64,000 nucleotides of DNA from NCBI RefSeq assembly GCF_005280255.1, contig NZ_CP040018.1, forward strand, positions 5,146,001 through 5,210,000, read 5' to 3'. Positions 24,687-34,400 of the stretch are shown one piece after another. Each line of letters starts with the position of its first letter. Position 1 is the first letter of the stretch. Origin of the DNA: Arthrobacter sp. 24S4-2 (GTDB taxonomy: Bacteria > Actinomycetota > Actinomycetes > Actinomycetales > Micrococcaceae). The position numbers were made by a program, and so were the translations under genes. The notes beneath the pieces are model-generated. The model made no database searches. It was not told where the DNA came from and saw only the letters and a list, made by a program, of their open reading frames with translations.

Positions 24687-25520
24687 TTACTTTTTGAGGA
24701 ACGCCAGGAGTGCGCTGTTGACCTCCGGCGCGTGGGTCCACAGCAGTCCGTGCGGGGCGCCCTCAATCTCCACGTAGTCTGCATCGGGCAGGGCTTCCTT
24801 GAAGCGGCGGCCGGTGACGTCGATGGGCAGGATGTTGTCCGCCGTTCCGTGCACAATGAGCGCGGGAACGTCGATCTTGGGGATGTCCTCGCGGAAGTCC
24901 GTCAGCCATGTCGGCTGCGCGGCAACCGAGGCGTGCGCGGAGGACCTGCTAGCCGTGGCCCAGCTGGCCCGCAGCGCTTCCTCGCTGAGGCGGCTGCCAA
25001 GTGTGTCGTCGGTGTTGAAGAAGTTCTTGAAGAACTCGGTGAAGAAGGCGTAGCGGTCTTCCTTCACGGCACCAAGCAGGCCGTCGAACACCTCCTGCGG
25101 GACGCCGTCGGGGTTGTCCGCCGTCTGCAACAGGAAAGGCTCGAGGGACGCGAGGAACACGGCCTTGGACACCCGGCCCGATCCGTAGGTGCTGAGGTAG
25201 CGGGCAACTTCACCGGTGCCCATCGAGAAACCCACCAGGACAGCGTCGGCCAGGTCCAGTTCCGTGAGCAGGACATTGAGGTCCGCCGCAAAAGTATCGT
25301 AGTCGAAGCCCTCAGTAGGCTTGCTGGACTTGCCGAACCCTCGGCGGTCGTAGGTGATCACCCGGTAGCCGGCTTCCAGCAGCGCGGCGGTCTGCCGTTC
25401 CCAGGACGCGCCGTCGAGCGGATATCCATGGATGAGGACCACCGGCTGTCCCTGTCCGTGGTCCTCGTAGTACAGCTCAACGGTGGTGCTGTTTTCTTTT
25501 CCGACAGAGACAAAGGCCAT
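24687..25520 (-). CDS. Alpha/beta hydrolase, chloroperoxidase/esterase type
   Basis: 277 aa from ATG 25518-25520, with GGAAGGA upstream. The sequence PVVLIHGYPLDGASWERQ, the nucleophile elbow VGFSMGTGE (Ser about 101), the acid in VHGTADNILP and the histidine in EGAPHGLLWTH form a complete catalytic triad. The closest pattern is the non-haem chloroperoxidase group, whose natural substrates are usually esters. A longer frame to 25589 is rejected for lack of a ribosome site. It is convergent with the broken reductase gene. Confidence 0.88.
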   Translation of the reverse strand: MAFVSVGKENSTTVELYYEDHGQGQPVVLIHGYPLDGASWERQTAALLEAGYRVITYDRRGFGKSSKPTEGFDYDTFAADLNVLLTELDLADAVLVGFSMGTGEVARYLSTYGSGRVSKAVFLASLEPFLLQTADNPDGVPQEVFDGLLGAVKEDRYAFFTEFFKNFFNTDDTLGSRLSEEALRASWATASRSSAHASVAAQPTWLTDFREDIPKIDVPALIVHGTADNILPIDVTGRRFKEALPDADYVEIEGAPHGLLWTHAPEVNSALLAFLKK

Positions 25521-25650
25521 GTGGGCGTTCCTTCCGGGGCAGTGAAGACTGGCAGTGAACAGGCGTAACCATTCACTCTGTTCCGGCACGCTTCGCGTGT
25601 CAAGGAACGGCGCGCCGGCCCCACACCGGGCCAGGTGGAGGGGCGTCCGG

Positions 25651-26073
25651 TCAGCCGGAAGGGCGGGGACGCCACACCACGACGGCCTGGGAACGCGCGC
25701 GCGGCCGCTGGCCCCGTGCCAGGCTGACCACGTCGCCGGCAGTCCCGGCGGCGAAAATGCGTGAATCGAGAGGGCTGCGGCGCCGGCCCAGTTCCTCGGT
25801 CAGCTCGGCCACCCGGTGCTGCAGCGCAGCCACCTGGTTCTCCAGGTGCAGGATCCGCTTGATGCCCTCCAGTGACACCCCTTCGTGCGAGAGCCGCTGC
25901 ACTTCACGGAGCATGTTCACGTCACGCTGGGAGTACCGGCGGGATTTTCCGGGGGCGCGGCTGGGCGAGACGATGCCAAGGCGGTCATACTGGCGCAGCG
26001 TCTGCGGATGCATGTCCGCCAGCTCCGCCGCCACGGAGATGACGAAGATCGGCTGGTCGAAATCGATGTCCAT
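25651..26073 (-). CDS. hspR: MerR-family heat-shock repressor HspR
   Basis: 140 aa. The MerR-type winged helix (FVISVAAELADMHPQTLRQYDRLGIVSPSRAPGKSRRYSQRD, given here as one region, residues 9-50) is followed by a coiled-coil with RVAELTEELGRRR. HspR represses the dnaK operon by binding HAIR boxes, with DnaK as co-repressor in Streptomyces. It is the last gene of the dnaK-grpE-dnaJ-hspR operon, and two HAIR boxes stand before dnaK, which closes the feedback loop. Confidence 0.93.
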   Translation of the reverse strand: MDIDFDQPIFVISVAAELADMHPQTLRQYDRLGIVSPSRAPGKSRRYSQRDVNMLREVQRLSHEGVSLEGIKRILHLENQVAALQHRVAELTEELGRRRSPLDSRIFAAGTAGDVVSLARGQRPRARSQAVVVWRPRPSG

Positions 26074-26120
26074 GCCCGGCCCCTCTCCTGAAACCCTGTC
26101 CCTGCCGCCGAGTCCGAGTC

Positions 26121-27104
26121 CTAGAGGCGCGCCTTGGCGGCCAGCCCGGCACGGACTTCGGCACCGGACGTTGCTGCGGCGAACGCCTTGACGGCTTCCT
26201 CCGCTTCCTTGTTCAGCTTCTGCGGAACCACGACGTCGATGGTCACCAGGAGGTCGCCCGTCGCCTTGGAGTGCTTGACCCCGCGGCCCTTGACCCGAAG
26301 GGTGCGTCCCGACGGCGTGCCCGCGGGAACCCGGACCTTGACCGTGTCGCCATCGATGGTGGGTACCTCGATGTCGGCACCCAAGGCGGCCTCCGGGAAG
26401 GTGACCGGAACATGGATGCGGAGGTTGTCGCCGTCGCGGGTGTAGAAGTCGTGGCCCTTCACGTTGACGGTGACCATGAGGTCGCCGTTGCCGGCGGGGC
26501 TGTACTGGCCCTTGCCACGGACACGGACCTTCTGGCCGTCCTTGATCCCGGCCGGAACACGGACGTCGATGACGTCCCCGTCGGGTTCACGCAGGCCGAT
26601 GGTGGTGCCGCGGATGGAACCCGCGAATGAAATGGTGGTGGTCGCCGTGCGGTCGGCACCCTTTTGAGGGGCGCGCTGGAAGCCTGCGGGACCGCCTGCC
26701 CCGCCGAAACCTCCGCCGAACAGGTCGGCGAACTCAGGCGGGACGCCGCCTGCCGTGCTGAAGCCGCCCGAGTGACGGCCGGCATTGCCGGTGAACAGGC
26801 CGCCGAAGAGGTCCTCGAAGCCGCCGTTGGAACCGGCGCCGGCACCGTGCGGAGCGAAACGCGCTCCCCCTCCCATGGCACGGATCGCGTCGTATTGCTG
26901 CCGCTCATCGCGATCCGACAGCACCGAGTAAGCCTCGGAGATGTCCTTGAACTTCTTCTCCGAGGCGACGTTCCCCGCGTTGGTGTCCGGGTGGTGCTGC
27001 CGCGCCAGCTTCCGGTACGCCTTCTTGATGTCAGCGTCGGAAGCGTCCTTGGCGACACCAAGGATCGCGTAAAAGTCCTTGTCCACCCAATCCTGGCTAG
27101 CCAA
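26121..27104 (-). CDS. dnaJ: DnaJ-type co-chaperone without zinc finger
   Basis: 327 aa. The J domain (residues about 9-75) has the HPD motif in RQHHPDTNAG and is followed by a Gly/Phe-rich region and two beta C-terminal substrate-binding modules. The cysteine repeats (CxxCxGxG) of classical DnaJ are absent; I see no cysteine at all, so it is a CbpA-like type II protein. The start is TTG at 27102-27104, preceded by AAAGGAAA. It stimulates DnaK ATPase. It is separated from grpE by an unusual palindrome-rich spacer. Confidence 0.93.
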   Translation of the reverse strand: MASQDWVDKDFYAILGVAKDASDADIKKAYRKLARQHHPDTNAGNVASEKKFKDISEAYSVLSDRDERQQYDAIRAMGGGARFAPHGAGAGSNGGFEDLFGGLFTGNAGRHSGGFSTAGGVPPEFADLFGGGFGGAGGPAGFQRAPQKGADRTATTTISFAGSIRGTTIGLREPDGDVIDVRVPAGIKDGQKVRVRGKGQYSPAGNGDLMVTVNVKGHDFYTRDGDNLRIHVPVTFPEAALGADIEVPTIDGDTVKVRVPAGTPSGRTLRVKGRGVKHSKATGDLLVTIDVVVPQKLNKEAEEAVKAFAAATSGAEVRAGLAAKARL

Positions 27105-27131
27105 TGGCGTTTCCTTTCAGATTTGTTGCCG

Positions 27132-27378
27132 AGCTCTCCGCGATACATGGGCCCCCGCCCCTTCGCGTGGCGGCTCAGTCCTTACGGACCGAGCCGCCAC
27201 GCTCCGGCAGGCCCGATGCCACTCCCGGGGCCCATGTATCGCTGCGAGCTTGTGTTCACCTCACCTTAGGCGAGAAAACCGCTGGCGCGGAGGCCGGGTA
27301 TGGGGCGGCGGTGTGGAGGGCACCGCGAAGCGGGCACCGCCCCATATCCGGCGTAGCGCCTGGCGTGGCTACGCCGGA
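27132..27378. repeat. Three stacked palindromes in the grpE-dnaJ spacer
   Basis: Element 1: outer arms 27132-27155 and 27227-27250 pair at 22 of 24 positions (16 consecutive) and enclose a second stem, 27165-27176 with 27191-27202 (12 bp perfect), tipped by GTCC-TTAC-GGAC. Element 2: arms 27294-27308 and 27337-27351 pair at 14 of 15. Element 3: arms 27347-27357 and 27368-27378 (11 bp perfect) contain the grpE stop codon. Elements 2 and 3 share 27347-27351, so they cannot form together. The spacer appears non-coding. It may act as mRNA processing sites, an attenuator, or a BIME-like repeat. Confidence 0.75.
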
Positions 27379-28055
27379 ACAGCCACAATCACTTGCGCTG
27401 CCCGGAGGACACGTTCGCCGGACTTGTAGCCGGAGCGCAGGACCTGGCTGACGGTGTCGATTTCGACATCCGCGCCGGGCTGCTGGATGAGGGCCTCGTG
27501 GATGGTCGGATCGAACTCCACGCCGGTCTCATCGATGCGCACCAGGCCGTAGGTCTTCAGCGCGTTCTCCAGCTTGGCGGCGATCGCGGCGAACGGGCCG
27601 TCCGCCAGGTCGCCGTGCTGGCGGGCAGCATCGACGTCGTCCAGGACCGGAAGCAGCGAGTTCAGGACGCCGATGACGGCCATCTCCCCTGCCACGGCAC
27701 GGTCGCGTTCCACGCGCTTGCGGTAGTTAACGTACTCGGCCTGCAGGCGGCGGAGATCGTTCCTGAGTTCCTCCGCTTCCTCCGCGCCTACGCCCTGGGC
27801 CACCGACTCCTCGGCCGGAACCTCAACGCTGTTGAGGATGTCCTCGGCCTGGGACAGTGCGTCCCCGGACCCGGAGTGCCCAGCGGCAGCGGGTTCCTGG
27901 TCAGGGTGGCGGGCCTGGCCGGTCTTCGGATCAACCTTGCGGTTGTCGTGGATCACCGGCTTCTGCGGCTCGTTCTCCTGGCGCTCGTTCTCCCGGCTGT
28001 CGCGGCCGTGGTCTTTGGAAGAGTTGTGCTCTTCCTCGTTACCGTGATGCGGCAT
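27369..28055 (-). CDS. grpE: Nucleotide exchange factor GrpE
   Basis: 228 aa. A charged, disordered N-terminus (NEEEHNSSKDHGRDSREN) leads to the long coiled-coil dimer helix (NDLRRLQAEYVNYRKRVERDR) and the C-terminal beta domain with DDVDAARQHGDL and HEALIQQPG. It releases ADP from DnaK. The start is 2 bp below the dnaK stop, so the pair is translationally coupled. The stop codon lies inside a perfect 11-bp hairpin. Confidence 0.95.
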   Translation of the reverse strand: MPHHGNEEEHNSSKDHGRDSRENERQENEPQKPVIHDNRKVDPKTGQARHPDQEPAAAGHSGSGDALSQAEDILNSVEVPAEESVAQGVGAEEAEELRNDLRRLQAEYVNYRKRVERDRAVAGEMAVIGVLNSLLPVLDDVDAARQHGDLADGPFAAIAAKLENALKTYGLVRIDETGVEFDPTIHEALIQQPGADVEIDTVSQVLRSGYKSGERVLRAAQVIVAVPA

Positions 28056-28057
28056 GA

Positions 28058-29923
<1,866 letters not shown>

Positions 29924-30013
29924 GTGTTGCTTCCTTCTTTCCGTGGAAACGATCCGGCGCCGGGTCGCCGGGGTGGACGATTCAGGCTGGTCGAAATTCA
30001 GGCACGCCCACTG

Positions 30014-30087
30014 ATTGAGCGATCTGCACTCAACTTTACCTACAGCCGGATTTAAGTCAATCCAAAGTTGAGCGAACTCGACTCAAC
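30014..30087 (-). promoter_or_regulatory. dnaK promoter with two HspR (HAIR) boxes
   Basis: Two inverted repeats fit the HspR consensus CTTGAGT-N7-ACTCAAG: ATTGAGC-N7-ACTCAAC at 30014-30034 and GTTGAGC-N7-ACTCAAC at 30067-30087. On the minus strand a TTGACT -35 (30055-30060) and TAAAGT -10 (30033-30038) are separated by 16 bp, so the first box covers the -10. HspR from the end of the same operon should repress here. Confidence 0.88.
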
Positions 30088-30205
30088 TTTGGGTTTTAAC
30101 GATGGAGGAGCCGGGCCAAAAAGCCGGGATTCCACGGTTTTCAGCCAGTACGACGGCGGCCGCGGTCCGGTTTCGCTGTGCGTGAACGGGCCCCGGGCAG
30201 GCAAA

Positions 30206-30235
30206 AGGCGGCCGGCTCCATCAGCCCGGCCGCCT
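30206..30235 (-). terminator. Intrinsic terminator of the repeat-protein gene
   Basis: Arms 30206-30215 and 30226-30235 (10 bp perfect) are followed on the minus strand by TTTTGCC. It lies 70 nt beyond the stop of the 140-aa repeat protein and isolates that gene from the dnaK promoter. Confidence 0.75.
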
Positions 30236-30305
30236 CCTTCGCACAGTCACCGAAAGCCCCGTCGCGAACTGCCCAGTTGCGGTCGGCCCAGTACCAGTCC
30301 GGCCC

Positions 30306-30728
30306 TCAGTCGCGCGGTGCCGCGGTGTCCGTGCCGTCCTCGGCGTCGTTTTCCGGCGTCACGTCCGCCTCGTCATCGACGAGCCGGTGTTCCGCACGCT
30401 CGCCTGTGGTTCCCGCCGCGCCGTAATCGCCGTCGGAGTATTCCGCGTCATCGGCCGTGACGAGGTTCTCGCCCACAGTCCCGGCGTTGCCGTAGTCGCC
30501 GGACTCGTATTCGCCTTCCACGGCGCCGGCCGTTTCCTCCACGACGTCGCCGGCGGCGCCGTAGCTGCCATCCGGATAATCGCTTTCTGCGGCGGCTGCC
30601 GTTTCCTCGCCCGCGATGCCTGCGCTGCCGTAGTCGCCGTCGACGTACTGGCCGGGCTCACCTTCAACGATCGCATCCCGGTCATCGGCGGGGAGCTTTT
30701 CTGGTTCAAATTCGCTGTTCTCTGACAC
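30306..30728 (-). CDS. Acidic protein with four 23-residue repeats
   Basis: 140 aa from GTG 30726-30728, preceded by AGGAGGG. After a short charged start come four tandem units of 23 residues, each carrying a DG.YG.AG core (DGDYGSAGIAG, DGSYGAAGDVV, SGDYGNAGTVG, DGDYGAAGTTG). The tail is acidic. There is no signal peptide, membrane segment or cysteine. It is probably an intrinsically disordered protein. I recognise no function. It has its own terminator and a 197-bp upstream spacer. Confidence 0.75.
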   Translation of the reverse strand: MSENSEFEPEKLPADDRDAIVEGEPGQYVDGDYGSAGIAGEETAAAAESDYPDGSYGAAGDVVEETAGAVEGEYESGDYGNAGTVGENLVTADDAEYSDGDYGAAGTTGERAEHRLVDDEADVTPENDAEDGTDTAAPRD

Positions 30729-30853
30729 TGACGGATCCCTCCTGGAAGAATCGGACGCCCGGACGGGCGCACGGGCATTCTATCCATCCTTCCGGCGCTC
30801 CAATAGGGGCGCACGGCACTGGTCCCGGCCCGGTCTCCGGCCCGCAAACGGGC

Positions 30854-30884
30854 GGCGGGCGGCCACGAAAACGTGCCGCCCGCC
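30854..30884 (-). terminator. Hairpin downstream of the arabinofuranosidase gene
   Basis: Arms 30854-30863 and 30875-30884 pair perfectly, and the loop can add CACG-AAAA-CGTG. It lies 42 nt after the stop of the GH51 gene. There is no U tract. The rest of the 30729-30925 spacer holds nothing else I recognise. Confidence 0.6.
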
Positions 30885-30925
30885 GTCGTCCGTCACTGCT
30901 CAGTCCGTTACCTCTGTCCGTTATC

Positions 30926-32461
30926 TCAACTGCGCACGACCTCCAGCTCGATGGCCGTCCAGGACAGGGCAGGCAGTGTCGCGCGGACCTCTCCGCCGGC
31001 GGCCTTGACGCCCTCCAGCGGGGTGAGGCCGACAGCGTCGGGGTTCTCCTGCGTGTTGATGAGGAAGCGGTCCGCGCCGTCGGGAACCCGCAGTACGTCG
31101 GCCCGGATGACCTGCCGGGCGTCAAAGCCGCGGAGGACCACTTCGACGCCGGCAGCCTCCTCCAGCCCGCGGTTGGCAAGGAACAGCGCCATGCGCCCGG
31201 TTTCCTCGTTCCAGGTGGCGCTGACGTCCACGAGGTCTGTGTCGCCGAACTTCGCGTTGCTGTATTTGTCCGAATCCACCGCCAGCCGGAGGACCTGGCC
31301 GTGTGCCAGCTCGGCCATGCGGGCGAAGGGATGGAAGATGGTCTGCTTCCAGGCCGGCCCGTTTTCCTCGCTGAGAATGGGGGCGATCACGTTGACCAGC
31401 TGCGCCTGGTTGGCGATCTTGACGCGGTCGCCGTGCCGCAGGAGGGAGTTGAGGAAGGTCCCCACTACAACGGCGTCGGTCACGTTGTACTTGTCCTCGA
31501 TGACGCGGGGGTGCTCGCGCCAGCCGTGCTTGCCCACTTCCTCGGGGCTGTCGGCGTCGCCGGGGCGGGTGTACCAGACGTTCCATTCGTCGAACGAGAG
31601 GTTGATGTGCTTCTTGTGCTTGCCCTTGGCCCGGACGGCGTCCGCCGTGGCGATCACGGATTCGATGAAGTAGTCCATGTCCACGGCGCTGGCCAGGAAG
31701 CTTCCGGCGTCGCCGTCGTGCTCCTGGTAGTAGGCGTGCAGCGAGACATAGTCCACCTGTTCGTAGGTGTGGGTCAGGACGGTCTGCTCCCACGCGCCGA
31801 AGGTGGGCATGCCCGAGTTGGAGCTGCCGCAGGCCACCAGTTCAATGTCCGGATCCACGAAGCGCATGGCTTTCGCCGCTTCCTGCGCCAGCCGGCCGTA
31901 CTCCTCGGCCGTCTTGTGGCCGATCTGCCAGGGGCCGTCCATCTCGTTGCCGAGGCACCACAGCTTGATGTTGAACGGATCCTCGTGGCCATTCTTGCGG
32001 CGCAGGTCGGACAGCCGCGTGCCGGAGGGAATGTTGGCGTATTCCACCAGCTCGCGGGCCGCATCGACGCCCCGGCTGCCCAGGTTCACGGCTTCCATGA
32101 CCTCCACCCCGGCTTCGCGGGACCAGTCCACGAATTCGTGCAGGCCGAAGGCGTTCGTTTCCAGCGTGTGCCAGGCGCCATCCAGCCGGCGCGGCCGGTC
32201 GGCCACCGGCCCGACGCCGTCCTCCCAGTTGTAGCCGGACACGAAGTTTCCGCCGGGATACCGCACCACGGTGGCGCCGAGCTCCTTGACGAGGTCCATG
32301 ACATCGCGGCGGAAGCCGCGCTCGTCCGCCCGGGGATGGCCCGGTTCGTAAATGCCGGTGTAGACACAGCGTCCCATGTGCTCAACAAAGGATCCGAAGA
32401 TCCGGCGGGGAACCTCGGCTACGGTGAAGTCGCGGTCAATGGTGATTCGTGCGCGGGACAT
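30926..32461 (-). CDS. arfA: GH51 alpha-L-arabinofuranosidase
   Basis: 511 aa, standard length for intracellular GH51 enzymes, which release arabinose from arabino- and arabinoxylo-oligosaccharides. The sequence RIFGSFVEHMGRCVYTGIYEP marks the start of the barrel. The acid/base Glu is in LWCLGNEMDGPWQ and the nucleophile Glu in LSFDEWNVWY. No signal peptide is present, so it acts on imported sugars. It is the last gene of a minus-strand operon with a CUT1 importer (binding protein and two permeases) that presumably delivers its substrate. Confidence 0.95.
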   Translation of the reverse strand: MSRARITIDRDFTVAEVPRRIFGSFVEHMGRCVYTGIYEPGHPRADERGFRRDVMDLVKELGATVVRYPGGNFVSGYNWEDGVGPVADRPRRLDGAWHTLETNAFGLHEFVDWSREAGVEVMEAVNLGSRGVDAARELVEYANIPSGTRLSDLRRKNGHEDPFNIKLWCLGNEMDGPWQIGHKTAEEYGRLAQEAAKAMRFVDPDIELVACGSSNSGMPTFGAWEQTVLTHTYEQVDYVSLHAYYQEHDGDAGSFLASAVDMDYFIESVIATADAVRAKGKHKKHINLSFDEWNVWYTRPGDADSPEEVGKHGWREHPRVIEDKYNVTDAVVVGTFLNSLLRHGDRVKIANQAQLVNVIAPILSEENGPAWKQTIFHPFARMAELAHGQVLRLAVDSDKYSNAKFGDTDLVDVSATWNEETGRMALFLANRGLEEAAGVEVVLRGFDARQVIRADVLRVPDGADRFLINTQENPDAVGLTPLEGVKAAGGEVRATLPALSWTAIELEVVRS

Positions 32462-32499
32462 TTTGTTCCTGTCCTAGGTGTGGTTTGCGGGGTTCCGGC

Positions 32500-33402
32500 T
32501 CAGGTGCCGGCGAGGCCGGTGGTGGCCACGCCCTTGATGATCTGCCGCTGGAAGAAGAGGAAAACGACGATCAGCGGCAGTGCCGCCAGCAGCGCGGACG
32601 CCATGTTCTGGGCGTACTGGATGCCGTAGGCGCTCTTGATGGTCTGCAGTCCCACCGGAAGGGTCAGCAGGGAGTTCTCGTTGGTGGCGATGAACGGCCA
32701 CAGGAAGTTGTTCCAGGCTCCGATGAACACGAAGATCGCCACAGCGGCCAGGATGGGCCGGGACAGGGGCAGCACAATGGTGGTGAAAATCCGCAGCCTG
32801 CCGGCTCCGTCCATCAGCGCCGCTTCTTCGAGTTCCCGCGGAATCTGGTCGAAGAACTTCTTCAGCACGAACACCATGGGTGGGTGGATCACCTGGGGCA
32901 GGATCAGCGCCCAGTAGGTGTCGATCAGGTTCAGGGACTGCATCTGCTGGAACAGCGGGATGATCAGGACCGGCGGCGGAATGATGATGGACGCCACGAT
33001 GACCCCCATCATCACGTTCTTGCCACGGAAGTCGATCCGCGAGATGGCGTACGCGGCGGACGCGGAAATCACCAGCGTGATGGCCGTGATGGCCACGGAG
33101 GTGAAGAGGGAGTTGAACGTCCAGGTGGGGATGTTGCCGCTGCCCAGCACCTTCGCGAAGGCGTCCAGGGTGAAGCCCGACGCCGGCAGCCAGGAAATGG
33201 GGGTGGCGGCGGCTTCGGTTTCGGTCTTGAGGGCCGTGACGGCCGCCCAGGCGAAAGGCACCAGCCACGCGACGGCGAGGACCGCGACGATGGCGGTGGC
33301 CACCACGCGGGACAGCGGCATTTTCCTGCGCCGGCCGGAAGTGCGGCCGGCGACGGCGGTTCCGGCCTGTACTGCCGGCCGGGGAAGTGTTTGGGTTGCC
33401 AT
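32500..33402 (-). CDS. CUT1 sugar ABC transporter permease (MalG type)
   Basis: 300 aa from ATG 33400-33402. A basic N-terminal tail (GRTSGRRRKMP) is followed by about six membrane segments and the coupling motif EEAALMDGAGRLRIFTTIVLP. The longer frame to 34083 overlaps the upstream permease out of frame and is rejected. It begins 2 bp after the stop of the MalF-type gene. Together they form the channel of the arabino-oligosaccharide importer (substrate inferred from the GH51 neighbour). Confidence 0.92.
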   Translation of the reverse strand: MATQTLPRPAVQAGTAVAGRTSGRRRKMPLSRVVATAIVAVLAVAWLVPFAWAAVTALKTETEAAATPISWLPASGFTLDAFAKVLGSGNIPTWTFNSLFTSVAITAITLVISASAAYAISRIDFRGKNVMMGVIVASIIIPPPVLIIPLFQQMQSLNLIDTYWALILPQVIHPPMVFVLKKFFDQIPRELEEAALMDGAGRLRIFTTIVLPLSRPILAAVAIFVFIGAWNNFLWPFIATNENSLLTLPVGLQTIKSAYGIQYAQNMASALLAALPLIVVFLFFQRQIIKGVATTGLAGT

Positions 33403-33404
33403 GG

Positions 33405-34373
33405 CTATGCGCTCCTTTTCCGGGTGATGAACAGCTGCGCGAGCGAGATCAGCAGGATCAGCCCGAAGAAGATGTAGGAAATGGCGGCCGAGTACCCCAG
33501 CCGGTAACCGGTGAATCCGGCTTCGAAGATGTACTGCACCACGGGGCGGGTTGTTCCGCCGGGTCCGCCGCCGGTCATCTGGTAGATCTGGTCGAACACC
33601 TTCAGCGAGGCGAGGACCTGGAGGATCACGATCATCACCGTGGTGGGGCCCAGCTGCGGGAGCGTGATGGAGAAGAACTGCCGCCAGCCGCCGGCGCCGT
33701 CGAGCGATGCCGCCTCGTAGTGCTGCTGCGGGATGTTCTGCAGCGCGGCCAGGTACAACAGGAAGTTGAAGCCCACCGTCCACCAGACGGTGGCGATGAC
33801 GATTGCCCACATGGCCACGGAGGGATCGTTCAGCCAGGCGACCGGCGGAAGTCCCAGCTTCATCAGGATGTCGTTGAACAGGCCCAGTTCCGGGTTGTAC
33901 ATCCAGGCGAAGAAGAGCGAGACCACTGTGGAGGCAAGCAGGAACGGCGAGAAGAAGGAGAGCCGCCACAGCCACTGCGCCGGCAGGCCCATGTTCACCA
34001 GGGCCGCGAGGGCAAGGGCGACGACCACGAGCGGGACAGTGCTGATCAGCGTGAAGTAGAGGGTGTTCCCGAGGGACCGCCACATGTCGGGGTCGGCGAA
34101 GGCTTCGCCGTAGTTGGCAAGGCCGATGAAGGTGTCATTGGCACCGGTCAGCGATTTGCCGGTCAGGCTCATGTAGGCGCCGGACATCATCGGCCAGACG
34201 AGGAACATCAGGAAGAAAGCCAGGAACGGGGCCATGAAGGCCCAGCCCTGCCAGTTTTCGCGCAGCCTGCGGCGCGGGGCGGAACGGTGCGGGACTGGAT
34301 TGCCCGGTGCGGAAATACCCGGAACGGTGCGGGGCTGGCGCCTTTGCGGCGCGGCCAGGCGGGGCATGGTCAT
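33405..34373 (-). CDS. CUT1 sugar ABC transporter permease (MalF type)
   Basis: 322 aa. A proline- and arginine-rich cytoplasmic start precedes about six membrane helices, with the coupling loop YEAASLDGAGGWRQFFSITLPQL. The AAAGGAG ribosome site lies within a short hairpin (34381-34395) right after the binding-protein gene, so its translation may be tuned down relative to the binding protein. No ATPase gene is present in the operon. Confidence 0.92.
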   Translation of the reverse strand: MTMPRLAAPQRRQPRTVPGISAPGNPVPHRSAPRRRLRENWQGWAFMAPFLAFFLMFLVWPMMSGAYMSLTGKSLTGANDTFIGLANYGEAFADPDMWRSLGNTLYFTLISTVPLVVVALALAALVNMGLPAQWLWRLSFFSPFLLASTVVSLFFAWMYNPELGLFNDILMKLGLPPVAWLNDPSVAMWAIVIATVWWTVGFNFLLYLAALQNIPQQHYEAASLDGAGGWRQFFSITLPQLGPTTVMIVILQVLASLKVFDQIYQMTGGGPGGTTRPVVQYIFEAGFTGYRLGYSAAISYIFFGLILLISLAQLFITRKRSA

Positions 34374-34380
34374 GTGGACT

Positions 34381-34395
34381 CCTTTGTCACAAAGG
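34381..34395 (-). promoter_or_regulatory. Hairpin covering a ribosome-binding site
   Basis: On the minus strand CCTTTG-TGA-CAAAGG forms a 6-bp stem with a 3-nt loop. The 3' arm contains AAAGG of the AAAGGAG ribosome site of the MalF-type permease. It lies 6 nt after the binding-protein stop, so ribosomes finishing that gene could open it. Confidence 0.5.
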
Positions 34396-34400
34396 GCTGG

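Noticed and set aside
32500..34083. 527-codon frame spanning two permease genes
   Set aside because: The upstream part is the wrong frame of the MalF-type gene; the real start is ATG 33400-33402.
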